From positions 1-7,036 of the forward strand of contig CAYWTX010000096.1 of NCBI GenBank assembly GCA_964461295.1: a DNA stretch of 7,036 nt. The letters are read 5' to 3'. This document shows positions 1 through 5,124 of the stretch, piece by piece. How positions within the stretch are numbered: position 1 is the stretch's first letter; every line of letters begins with the position of its first letter. The notes beneath the pieces are model-generated. The model made no database searches and had not been told where the DNA came from. It saw only the letters and a list, made by a program, of their open reading frames with translations. Source of the stretch: CAYWTX01 sp964461295. Its GTDB lineage: Bacteria; Planctomycetota; Phycisphaerae; SM23-33. Position numbers and translations under genes: made by a program.

Positions 1-35
1 TCATGCTTTGTCTTCTACATCGCACTCCTCCTTGC

Positions 36-143
36 CCAGGCTTCGCCTGGCGCACCTTTCGCCCTTTCAGGGCTTGATCTTGGGGGCCATGGGTACCCAG
101 GGCGTTGCCCTGGGCTGTATTCCGTCAGCCTTTCAGGCTGACG
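36..143 (+). repeat. REP-like palindrome cluster, unit A
   Basis: This is a run of short perfect inverted repeats, each with a 3-base loop. They are ccaggc/gcctgg around ttc (36-50), gccct/agggc around ttc (61-73), cccagggc/gccctggg around gtt (96-114) and cgtcagcct/aggctgacg around ttc (123-143). Hairpins at 61 and 96 are separated by 22 bases. The order, flanking bases (tcGCCC first, then ACC-palindrome-GGCT) and 22-base gap recur in the opposite orientation at 300-380. Such palindrome sets resemble the REP-type elements that RAYT (IS200-like) transposases mobilise in several phyla; no transposase is visible here, so that link is inference. No protein is likely to be encoded. Confidence 0.7.
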
Positions 144-212
144 AACAGTAGCAGCGCCGGGGGGACCAGCAGGCGGTCGGCTGTGTTCCGTCAGCCTTTC
201 AGGCTGAAGAAC
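113..212 (+). repeat. 34-base direct repeat, two copies
   Basis: Positions 113-146 and 179-212 are the same 34-base segment with two mismatches (a/g at 119/185, c/a at 142/208), 66 bases apart. Each copy carries the tcagcct-ttc-aggctga palindrome; the second copy has lost the outer two stem pairs because of the 208 change. It looks like a local duplication of the terminal palindrome of unit A. Only two copies exist in the window, so it is not a CRISPR array. Confidence 0.75.
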
Positions 213-299
213 CGTGCTCCACCTGTCTCGAAACTGCAATGATGACGCTACAGTCTCGGTTTTCGTCCTGTTCTCCCTAACTGAACCGTATTGCTCTTA

Positions 300-380
300 G
301 CCCCGAAGGGGCGTCGAGGATTTAGCCGGGGGCGTAAGCCCCTGGTAGACATAGAATCAAGCGCAAAGCCCCGGAGGGGC
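300..380 (-). repeat. REP-like palindrome cluster, unit B (inverted relative to unit A)
   Basis: Three hairpins are visible: gcccc/ggggc around gaa (300-312), ccgggggc/gcccctgg around gtaa with one G-T pair (326-345), and gcccc/ggggc around gga (368-380). Read on the minus strand, the order and flanks match unit A, and the gap between first and second hairpins is again exactly 22 bases; the gap to the third differs (13 versus 8). The two units therefore look like two inverted members of one short repeat family lying beyond the T6SS genes. Confidence 0.68.
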
Positions 381-510
381 GACAGAAAGCACGCAGCGGG
401 AAAAGTGTCGCCCTCATCTGAACCACGCCGTTCTTTGCGTTTCCTGCGGTTGGGGTTCCCGGTCGCCGGCGCAGCGGGCGCCGCGTCCATGCCTCACCGG
501 CCTTATGCAC
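381..510. other. intergenic, nothing recognised
   Basis: This stretch lies between repeat unit B and the long hairpin after the last hcp gene. Short open frames cross it on both strands, but none has a ribosome binding site, a family resemblance or a composition like the neighbouring genes. I see no promoter, RNA gene or further repeat that I can support. Confidence 0.5.
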
Positions 511-558
511 GGCCCCAGGCGGACGGCGCGGCTCGCGCCACGCCGCCCGCCTGGGCCC
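511..558 (-). terminator. long GC-rich hairpin with GNRA tetraloop after the second hcp
   Basis: Arms 511-532 and 537-558 pair over 22 positions around a 4-base loop. Read as minus-strand RNA, the transcript of the T6SS genes, 21 of 22 positions pair, including two G-U wobbles (523/546 and 529/540) that would be A-C mismatches in plus-strand RNA. One G-G mismatch remains (513/556). The loop reads GCGA on the minus strand, a GNRA tetraloop closed by a C-G pair. The hairpin starts 47 bases after the hcp stop codon. No U-tract follows, so it is not a textbook intrinsic terminator; it may stop transcription with help or protect the 3' end of abundant hcp mRNA. Confidence 0.6.
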
Positions 559-605
559 GAAAACACGTTCCTCGTGCAGGCAGGTCGTGAGAGGTTCGGG
601 GTTGG

Positions 606-1088
606 CTACTTCTCGCCTTCCTCGACCTTCCAGGTGTACTCGACCTGGCCCTTCTTCTTGCCCGCCGCGTCGTTCTCGGTGTAGGTGACCTTGATTTCCT
701 CGAAGTTCAGCGAGAACTGTTCGGTGGGCACCTGCTCGGACTGGCCCGCCCCGCCGATGGTGTACGCCGTCACCAGCACGTTCTTCAACTCATAGGCGTA
801 GTAGGTCACGCGGCCGGCGTCGGTATACGAGGCCGTCAGGTGCAGTTGCACCTTGGGGAAGACCTTGCCCGTCGCGACGGACTCGGCGATCTTGACCGAC
901 GCCTTGTCCAGTTCCTTCACGCACTGGATGTCGTCGCAGATCACGTCGCCGCGGCGGCGGGCGGCGCCGGTCTGCGCCCGGCCGGGCTGGTGCAGGCCCT
1001 GCGAGAACGACTGGAGGTCGCTCCAGTTCTTGTGATCCTTGTCCTTGCATTCGCCGTCAACACCGTCGAACTTGAGAAACGCTGCCAT
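606..1088 (-). CDS. hcp: Hcp, T6SS inner-tube protein, second copy
   Basis: Hcp (TssD) forms hexameric rings that stack into the T6SS inner tube and are expelled when the sheath contracts; rings can also carry small effectors. The 160-residue product shows the family pattern: FDGVDGECKDKDHKNW at 7-22, the stacking-loop segment QTGAARRRGDV at 39-49, KELDKAS at 58-64, the core strand HLTASYTDAGRVTYYAYEL at 83-101, FSLNFEEIKVTYTE at 125-138 and EYTWKVEEGEK at the end. The length is normal and it has no signal peptide, as expected for a T6SS-exported protein. ATG at 1088 is preceded by AAGGAG with a 6-base spacer. It lies 95 bases after the first hcp and is the last gene before the repeats. It differs from that copy at 15 of 160 residues with no insertion or deletion. 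Cysteines at 14, 51 and 56 are shared. Confidence 0.96.
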   Translation of the reverse strand: MAAFLKFDGVDGECKDKDHKNWSDLQSFSQGLHQPGRAQTGAARRRGDVICDDIQCVKELDKASVKIAESVATGKVFPKVQLHLTASYTDAGRVTYYAYELKNVLVTAYTIGGAGQSEQVPTEQFSLNFEEIKVTYTENDAAGKKKGQVEYTWKVEEGEK

Positions 1089-1183
1089 GTTCTGCTCCTT
1101 CTCTTTCGTTCATGGAATACGGTCCAGGCGTTTCCTGGGCTCGTTGGCGGCGGAACCCGCGTCGGCCCCGCCGCGGGCTAAGA
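1089..1183 (-). other. spacer between the two hcp genes
   Basis: This 95-base gap has a small 6-bp inverted repeat (1156-1161 with 1172-1177, cccgcg/cgcggg, 10-base loop) just after the stop of the first hcp, and the AAGGAG ribosome binding site of the second hcp at 1095-1100. I see no convincing promoter. It does not resemble the spacer upstream of the first hcp, so the duplicated block is limited to the coding region, or the flanks have diverged. Confidence 0.5.
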
Positions 1184-1666
1184 CTACTTTTCGCCTTCCT
1201 CGACCTTCCAGGTGTACTCGACCTGGCCCTTCTTCTTGCCCTTCTCGTCGTTCTCCGTGTACGTGACTTTGATCTCCTCGAAGTTCAGGGAGAACTGCTC
1301 GGTGGGCACGTGCTCCGACTGCCCGGCGCCGCCGATGGTGTACGCCGACACCAGAACGTTCTTCAACTCATAGGCGTAGTAGGTCACGCGGCCGGCGTCG
1401 GTGTACGAGGCCGTCAGGTGGAGTTCCACCTTGGGGAACACCCTTCCCAGGCAGACCGCTTCGGCGATCTTGGCCGACGCCTTGTCCAGTTCCTTGGTGC
1501 ACTGGAGGTCGTCGCAGATCACGTCGCCGCGGCGCCGCGCTGCGCCGGTCTGGGCGCGTCCGGGCTGGTGAAGGCCCTGCGAGAACGATTGCAGGTCGCT
1601 CCAGTTCTTGTGGTTCTTGTCCTTGCATTCGCCGTCCACGCCGTCGAACTTGATATAAGCCGCCAT
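1184..1666 (-). CDS. hcp: Hcp, T6SS inner-tube protein, first copy
   Basis: This is the same family and length (160 residues) as the gene that follows it, with 145 identical residues (about 91%). The differences cluster at 54-81 (I54L, V57T, V65A, S70A, A72C, T73L, K75R, Q81E); others are at the N-terminus and at 107, 119, 141 and 142. It carries an extra cysteine at 72. An in-frame ATG exists at 1717, but ATG 1666 is chosen because AAAGGAG sits 5 bases upstream of it and the protein then starts MAAYIKFDGVDGE, collinear with the other copy. It lies 203 bases after tssC with two hairpins between, so its mRNA level could be set apart from the sheath genes. Its role is the stackable hexameric tube ring around which TssB/TssC polymerise. 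Whether the copies mix in one tube or serve different conditions cannot be told from the sequence. Confidence 0.96.
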   Translation of the reverse strand: MAAYIKFDGVDGECKDKNHKNWSDLQSFSQGLHQPGRAQTGAARRRGDVICDDLQCTKELDKASAKIAEAVCLGRVFPKVELHLTASYTDAGRVTYYAYELKNVLVSAYTIGGAGQSEHVPTEQFSLNFEEIKVTYTENDEKGKKKGQVEYTWKVEEGEK

Positions 1667-1688
1667 GGTCGCTCCTTTCGCGCTGGAT

Positions 1689-1708
1689 CGTGGCCCGGCG
1701 CGGCCACG
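1689..1708 (-). promoter_or_regulatory. 7-bp inverted repeat just upstream of the first hcp
   Basis: Arms cgtggcc (1689-1695) and ggccacg (1702-1708) are perfect around a 6-base spacer, starting 22 bases before the hcp ATG and immediately upstream of its ribosome binding site. In minus-strand RNA it would form a short 5'-leader hairpin; as DNA it could be an operator half-site pair. In such GC-rich sequence chance is a real alternative. Confidence 0.3.
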
Positions 1709-1791
1709 GATGACCATTCACTCACTGTCCCGCCGCGGCGTCCGGGGCGGCGCCGCGCCCGGGACGCGTCGCTGAGGTCCCGTCCGTCCAT

Positions 1792-1818
1792 GGCGCGCCC
1801 GCACCGAACGGGCGCGCC
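1792..1818 (-). terminator. perfect 10-bp hairpin between tssC and hcp
   Basis: Arms ggcgcgcccg (1792-1801) and cgggcgcgcc (1809-1818) pair without mismatch around a 7-base loop. The hairpin begins 51 bases after the tssC stop codon and ends 125 bases before the hcp start. On the minus strand no U-run follows, so it may be an attenuator, a pause site or an RNA-processing/stability element rather than a classical terminator. Each arm contains the 8-base palindrome ggcgcgcc. Confidence 0.55.
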
Positions 1819-1869
1819 GTCTTCACTTGTCGGGCCCCATGGCGGCATCCGGCAGCGCGCCGCCCGGGG

Positions 1870-3372
1870 CTACTTGCCTGCCTTTGCCGACGGCAGCTTG
1901 CTTACCAGCCGCAGCGAAGCGGTCAGGCCTTCGAGCTGGTAGTGCGGGCGGAGGAAGAACTTCGCCGCGTAATAGCCCGGATTGCCTTCCACCTCGCGCA
2001 CCTCGACCTGGGCGGCGGCCAGCGGGTAGCGGGCCTTGACCTCCTCGGAGGCGTGAGCGTCGGTGGTCACGTAGTTGGCGATCCAGTTGTTCAGCCAGGT
2101 CTCCATCTCGTCGCGTTCCTTGAAGCTGCCGATCTTGTCGCGAACGATGCACTTCAGGAAGTGGGCGAAGCGGCAGGTGGAGAAGATATACGGCAGGCGC
2201 GAGCCGAGGTTGTCGTTCGCCGTCGCGTCGGCGTCGTCGTACTCGGCGGGCTTGTGCAGCGTCTGGGCGCCGATGAACACCGCGTAGTCGGTGTTCTTCC
2301 AGTGGCTCAGGGGCATGAGGCCGTTCTTGGCCAGTTCCGATTCGCGCCGGTCGGTGATGGCGATTTCCGTGGGGCACTTCATGTCCACGCCGCCGTCATC
2401 GGTGGGGAACGTGTGGCAGGGCAGGCCTTCCACCATGCCGCCGGATTCCACGCCGCGGATGCGCGAGCACCAGCCGTACATCTTGAACGCGCGGTTGATG
2501 TTCACGCCCATGGCGTAGGCGGAATTGGACCAGGTGTACTTGCTGTGGTCGGCGCCCTCGGTGTCTTCCTCGAATTCGAACTCGTCGACCGGGTTGGTCT
2601 TCGAGCCGTACGGCAGGCGCGACAGGAAGCGAGGCATCGTCAGGGCGATGTATCGCGAATCGTCGGAGTCGCGCAGGCTGCGCCACGGGGCGTATTCCGC
2701 CGTCTGGAAAATCTTCGTCAGGTCGCGCGGGTCGCCGAGCTGCTGCCAGCTCTCCATGTTCATCAGCGACGGGCCCCCCGCCGCGATGAACGGCGCGTGC
2801 GCGGCCGCGGCGATCTGGCCGATGCCGGCCAGGATTTCCACGTCGGGGGGGCTGTGGTCGAACTCGTAGTCGCCGATGATGGTGCCGTAGGGTTCGCCGC
2901 CGGGCGTGCCGTACTCATCCTCGTAGAGCTTCTTGAACAGCGGGCTCTGGTCCCAGGCGGTGCCCTTGAACTTCTTGAGGGTCTTGCCCAGGTCCTTCTT
3001 GGAGATGTTGAAGACGCGGATCTTCAGCGTCTCGTCGGTCTCGGTGTTGTTGACCAGGTGGTGCAGCCCGCGCCACGTGCCTTCGAGCTTCTTGAAGTCC
3101 TCGTGGTGGAGGATGGCGTTGATCTGCTCGCTGAGCTTCTTGTCGATCTCGGCGATCATTCCCTCGACGGTCCTGACCACGTCGTCCTGGACGAGCGATG
3201 CCTCGGAGAGGGCCTGTTCGGCCAGCGTGCGCACCGCCGACTGGATGGCTTCCTTGGCGCGGTCGGTCTTGGGCTTGAACTCCTTGTTGAGGAGCATCGC
3301 GAAATCGCCCGCCTCGGTTCGTTCCTGCACCTGCTCGGAAGCGTGCTGTTGTGACTGGAGTGGTTCCGCCAT
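1870..3372 (-). CDS. tssC: TssC, T6SS contractile sheath large subunit
   Basis: TssC (VipB/ImpC/EvpB) heterodimerises with TssB and polymerises into the cytoplasmic sheath around the Hcp tube; contraction drives the tube out of the cell. The 500-residue length is typical. Hallmarks in order are LEGTWRGLHHLV at 96-107, the sheath core PWRSLRDSDDSRYIAL at 229-244 and MPRFLSRLPYG at 246-256, ITDRRESELAKNGLMPL at 339-355, LPYIFSTCRFAHFLKCIVRD at 393-412, and the C-terminal PGYYAAKFFLRPHYQLEGLT at 465-484. The N-terminal helix (about 20-60) is the region where ClpV binds in the Vibrio homologue; a matching motif is not certain here. ATG 3372 follows the tssB stop by three bases. Its AAGGAGG (3381-3387, 8-base spacer) lies inside the end of tssB, which points to translational coupling and matched subunit dosage. 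No defect is seen. Confidence 0.97.
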   Translation of the reverse strand: MAEPLQSQQHASEQVQERTEAGDFAMLLNKEFKPKTDRAKEAIQSAVRTLAEQALSEASLVQDDVVRTVEGMIAEIDKKLSEQINAILHHEDFKKLEGTWRGLHHLVNNTETDETLKIRVFNISKKDLGKTLKKFKGTAWDQSPLFKKLYEDEYGTPGGEPYGTIIGDYEFDHSPPDVEILAGIGQIAAAAHAPFIAAGGPSLMNMESWQQLGDPRDLTKIFQTAEYAPWRSLRDSDDSRYIALTMPRFLSRLPYGSKTNPVDEFEFEEDTEGADHSKYTWSNSAYAMGVNINRAFKMYGWCSRIRGVESGGMVEGLPCHTFPTDDGGVDMKCPTEIAITDRRESELAKNGLMPLSHWKNTDYAVFIGAQTLHKPAEYDDADATANDNLGSRLPYIFSTCRFAHFLKCIVRDKIGSFKERDEMETWLNNWIANYVTTDAHASEEVKARYPLAAAQVEVREVEGNPGYYAAKFFLRPHYQLEGLTASLRLVSKLPSAKAGK

Positions 3373-3375
3373 GGC

Positions 3376-3894
3376 TTAGGCCTCCTTCTTTTCTTCCGCC
3401 TGCTTGGGGGCGGCGCTGAGGGCCTTCAGCAGCGCGGGGTCCTGGAGCAACTTGCCGACGAGGTTCTCGGCCCCGGTCTTGCCGTCCATGTAGCTCATCA
3501 GGTTGGACAGCTCGGTGCGAGCCTGGAGCAGCTTGCTCAGCGGCTCCACTCTGCGGGCAACGGCCGCGGGGGAGAAGTCGTCCATGCTCTCGAACGTGAG
3601 GTCGACGTTCAGGTTGCCTTCGCCGGTGAGGGTGTTGGGCACCTGGAACGCCGCTCGCGGCTTCATGGACTTCATTCGCTCGTCGAAGTTGTCCACGTCG
3701 ATTTCCAGGTACTTGCGGTCGGCCACGGGCGCCAGTGCCTCCGTCGGCTTTCCGGACAGATCGGCCATCACGCCCATGACGAAGGGCAGGGTGACCATCT
3801 TTTCCGCGCCATACAGCTCCAGATCGTACTCCACCTGGACTCGCGGCGCACGGTTGCGCGCGATGAACTTCTGACTGCTTTCCTTCTTTGCCAT
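3376..3894 (-). CDS. tssB: TssB, T6SS contractile sheath small subunit
   Basis: TssB (VipA/ImpB) is the small partner of TssC in the sheath protomer. The 172-residue product fits the family length and shows its landmarks: RAPRVQVEYD near the N-terminus (15-24), LPFVMGVMADLSG at 36-48, KYLEIDVDNFDERM at 61-74, LTFESMDDFSPAAVARRVEP at 99-118, and the helix KLLQARTELSNLMSYMDGK at 121-139, with a Lys/Glu-rich tail. Several starts are possible: a GTG at 3924 in frame would add ten residues, but ATG 3894 is preferred because AAGGAG lies 5 bases upstream and MAKKESSQ is the usual kind of family start. It overlaps functionally with tssC three bases downstream. A candidate sigma-54 promoter lies 100-115 bases upstream of its start. 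Confidence 0.97.
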   Translation of the reverse strand: MAKKESSQKFIARNRAPRVQVEYDLELYGAEKMVTLPFVMGVMADLSGKPTEALAPVADRKYLEIDVDNFDERMKSMKPRAAFQVPNTLTGEGNLNVDLTFESMDDFSPAAVARRVEPLSKLLQARTELSNLMSYMDGKTGAENLVGKLLQDPALLKALSAAPKQAEEKKEA

Positions 3895-3972
3895 GGCTGC
3901 TCCTTCAAGCAAGGTTGTGGACACCCGCTTACGCCGGGGGTCACCAGGGTCGGTCGGTCCTCATGTGCCCAA

Positions 3973-4003
3973 ACCCTTGCGGAGGCGCTACCCCGCAAAG
4001 GGT
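3973..4003. repeat. imperfect inverted repeat in the tssA-tssB gap
   Basis: Arms acccttgcgg (3973-3982) and ccgcaaagggt (3993-4003) pair over ten positions with one bulged A (3997) around a 10-base spacer. It overlaps the -12 half of the candidate sigma-54 promoter, so it could be a binding site, a hairpin or chance. No U-tract follows on the minus strand, so a terminator for tssA is not well supported. Confidence 0.4.
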
Positions 4004-4009
4004 GTGCCA
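3994..4009 (-). promoter_or_regulatory. candidate sigma-54 (RpoN) promoter for tssB onwards
   Basis: On the minus strand the sequence reads TGGCACACCCTTTGCG. It matches the -24/-12 consensus TGGCACG-N4-TTGC at TGGCAC and TTGC, with A for G at the seventh base. The invariant GG and GC are exactly 10 bases apart. Transcription would start near 3983, giving a leader of roughly 90 bases before tssB. Sigma-54 control of T6SS operons is established in several proteobacteria. I found no enhancer site or activator gene in the window, and the element begins only 9 bases beyond the tssA stop codon. Confidence 0.5.
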
Positions 4010-4017
4010 ATTCCACT

Positions 4018-5067
4018 TCAGGGCTCGGTCTTCTCGGCTCCGCTGATGCTCTGGATCTGCCCTAACGCGTCGGGAGTAAGGTCTTTTATGATCTCCATGA
4101 AATTCATGGGCACCAGCTTGCGCGCCCGCCGGATGAGCAGCGGAACCGGGCTGGATGGCTCAGTGCGCGCGTAAAAGTCCGCGATCTTGTCCAGCATGCG
4201 CACCACGTCTTCCCGGCTGCGGATCTCCCCGGCGATCGCCGGCCCGGCCGGACCAGAGGCGTTGCCGCCCCCGGCGGCTTCGGCGCCGGCGGGTTGCCCG
4301 CCGGCGGGCATGCCCAGCCGCTGGAGCAGGAAATCCCCGATCTCGTTCAGCGCCTTGCGGAGTTCATCGAGGTTGGGCGCCTTGCCCGCCCCGACGTAGC
4401 CGCCCAGGGCCCTGTCGATCGCCTCGATGTGTTCGCCGGCTTCTTTGGCCGCCGTCGCCACGGCCTTGAGCTGGTCCACGTCGGCCGACGCGATGGCGCC
4501 CTCGATGACGGCCATGTCGGGGGCCGTGCCTTCTCCGGTGAACGGCGATTCGCCCTTGGCGATGCTGACCTCGCGCCAGGCGAAGCGTCCGAGCTGCTTG
4601 GACAGGATGATCGGGACGGCCCGCAGGCGATTGCGGAACTGCATCCTGTCGCCGTACACGTCCGCCGAGGGCGACAACGAGGAAAGGATGTTCATCCGTT
4701 CCATCGGATCGTTGCCGTCGTCGGGGTCCAGGCGGGGGTAGATGCCGTCCCACCACTTCTCCAGCATGCCGCGCAGCACGGCCAGGCCGTCGCGAAGGCC
4801 CGGCAGGCCGTCGAGTTGGAGCTGCGCCAGGGCCAGGAACATCGCCACGCGCAGGTCCTTGGTTCGAGCGAGCAGCTCGACGGCGGCTTGTCGCACGGCC
4901 TTCCAATCGGGTTCCTGGGCCTCGACGATGGTGGTGCCTACCTGCTGTTCGGGCGTGCCCTGCGCCAGACGTTCCAGCTCCATGTAGGCGGGATCGTAGC
5001 TCAACTCCTCGCCGCACGGGGCCTCCGGGGCCACCTCCGACAACAGTTTTTGCACGTCGATCGCCAT
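4018..5067 (-). CDS. tssA: TssA, T6SS tail initiator/cap protein (ImpA family)
   Basis: TssA proteins bind the baseplate or membrane complex and the growing tail end, guiding coordinated polymerisation of tube and sheath. The N-terminal ImpA_N domain shows PCGEELSYDP at 17-26, EPDW at 52-55, TKDLRVAMFLALAQLQLDGL at 69-88 and WWDGIYPRLDPDDGNDP at 105-121. A Gly/Ala/Pro linker covers about 253-280, followed by the C-terminal segment with EPSSPVPLLIRRARKL at 303-318 and IIKDLTPDALGQIQSISG at 326-343. At 349 residues it is in the short TssA class, like Pseudomonas aeruginosa TssA1, rather than the long classes with a large extra C-terminal domain. ATG 5067 has AAAGGT 5 bases upstream. The gene before it ends 57 bases away on the same strand, so read-through from there is possible; tssB follows after 123 bases. 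Confidence 0.93.
   Translation of the reverse strand: MAIDVQKLLSEVAPEAPCGEELSYDPAYMELERLAQGTPEQQVGTTIVEAQEPDWKAVRQAAVELLARTKDLRVAMFLALAQLQLDGLPGLRDGLAVLRGMLEKWWDGIYPRLDPDDGNDPMERMNILSSLSPSADVYGDRMQFRNRLRAVPIILSKQLGRFAWREVSIAKGESPFTGEGTAPDMAVIEGAIASADVDQLKAVATAAKEAGEHIEAIDRALGGYVGAGKAPNLDELRKALNEIGDFLLQRLGMPAGGQPAGAEAAGGGNASGPAGPAIAGEIRSREDVVRMLDKIADFYARTEPSSPVPLLIRRARKLVPMNFMEIIKDLTPDALGQIQSISGAEKTEP
4285..4305. repeat. perfect 9-bp palindrome inside the tssA linker
   Basis: Arms gccggcggg (4285-4293) and cccgccggc (4297-4305) flank the 3-base spacer ttg. It encodes TssA residues 255-261 (AGGQPAG) in the low-complexity linker. The long-stem, 3-base-loop form resembles the palindromes at the left end of the window, but GC-rich linker codons alone could produce it. 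Confidence 0.5.
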
Positions 5068-5124
5068 GGCAGACCTTTCACAAGCTCGCGGGTCCGCGCG
5101 TCGGAACTGGTTACACCGTGGGCG
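5068..5124 (-). other. short gap upstream of tssA
   Basis: Fifty-seven bases separate the stop of the haemagglutinin-like gene from tssA. It holds the AAAGGT ribosome binding site (5073-5078). I see no sigma-70 or sigma-54 promoter and no terminator hairpin, so either tssA is read from the upstream gene or its promoter is inside that gene or not recognisable. Confidence 0.45.

Noticed and set aside
113..212. Possible CRISPR array from the 34-base repeat
   Set aside because: There are only two copies with two mismatches, a single 32-base spacer, and each copy is itself one of a family of nearby palindromes; no cas gene is present.
15..239. 74-codon frame on the minus strand with repeated QPERLTE peptides
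   Set aside because: The peptide repeat is only the translation of the 34-base DNA repeat and its palindromes; no ribosome binding site or family support.
291..590. 99-codon frame on the plus strand
   Set aside because: It crosses repeat unit B and the long hairpin, is dominated by Arg/Ala/Pro/Gly and has no start signal.
1667..1717. Longer N-terminus for the first Hcp from ATG 1717
   Set aside because: The extra 17 residues are absent from the other copy and from the family, and the good AAAGGAG site serves ATG 1666.
1112..1942. 276-codon open frame on the plus strand
   Set aside because: It is antisense to the first hcp and the tssC-hcp gap; no recognisable domain, low-complexity Arg/Val/Leu/Gly composition.
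1942..3354. 470-codon open frame on the plus strand
   Set aside because: It is antisense to tssC, which is unmistakable by sequence. The plus-strand product is an Arg/Val/Ala/Leu/Gly-rich string with no family features, as expected opposite a GC-rich gene.
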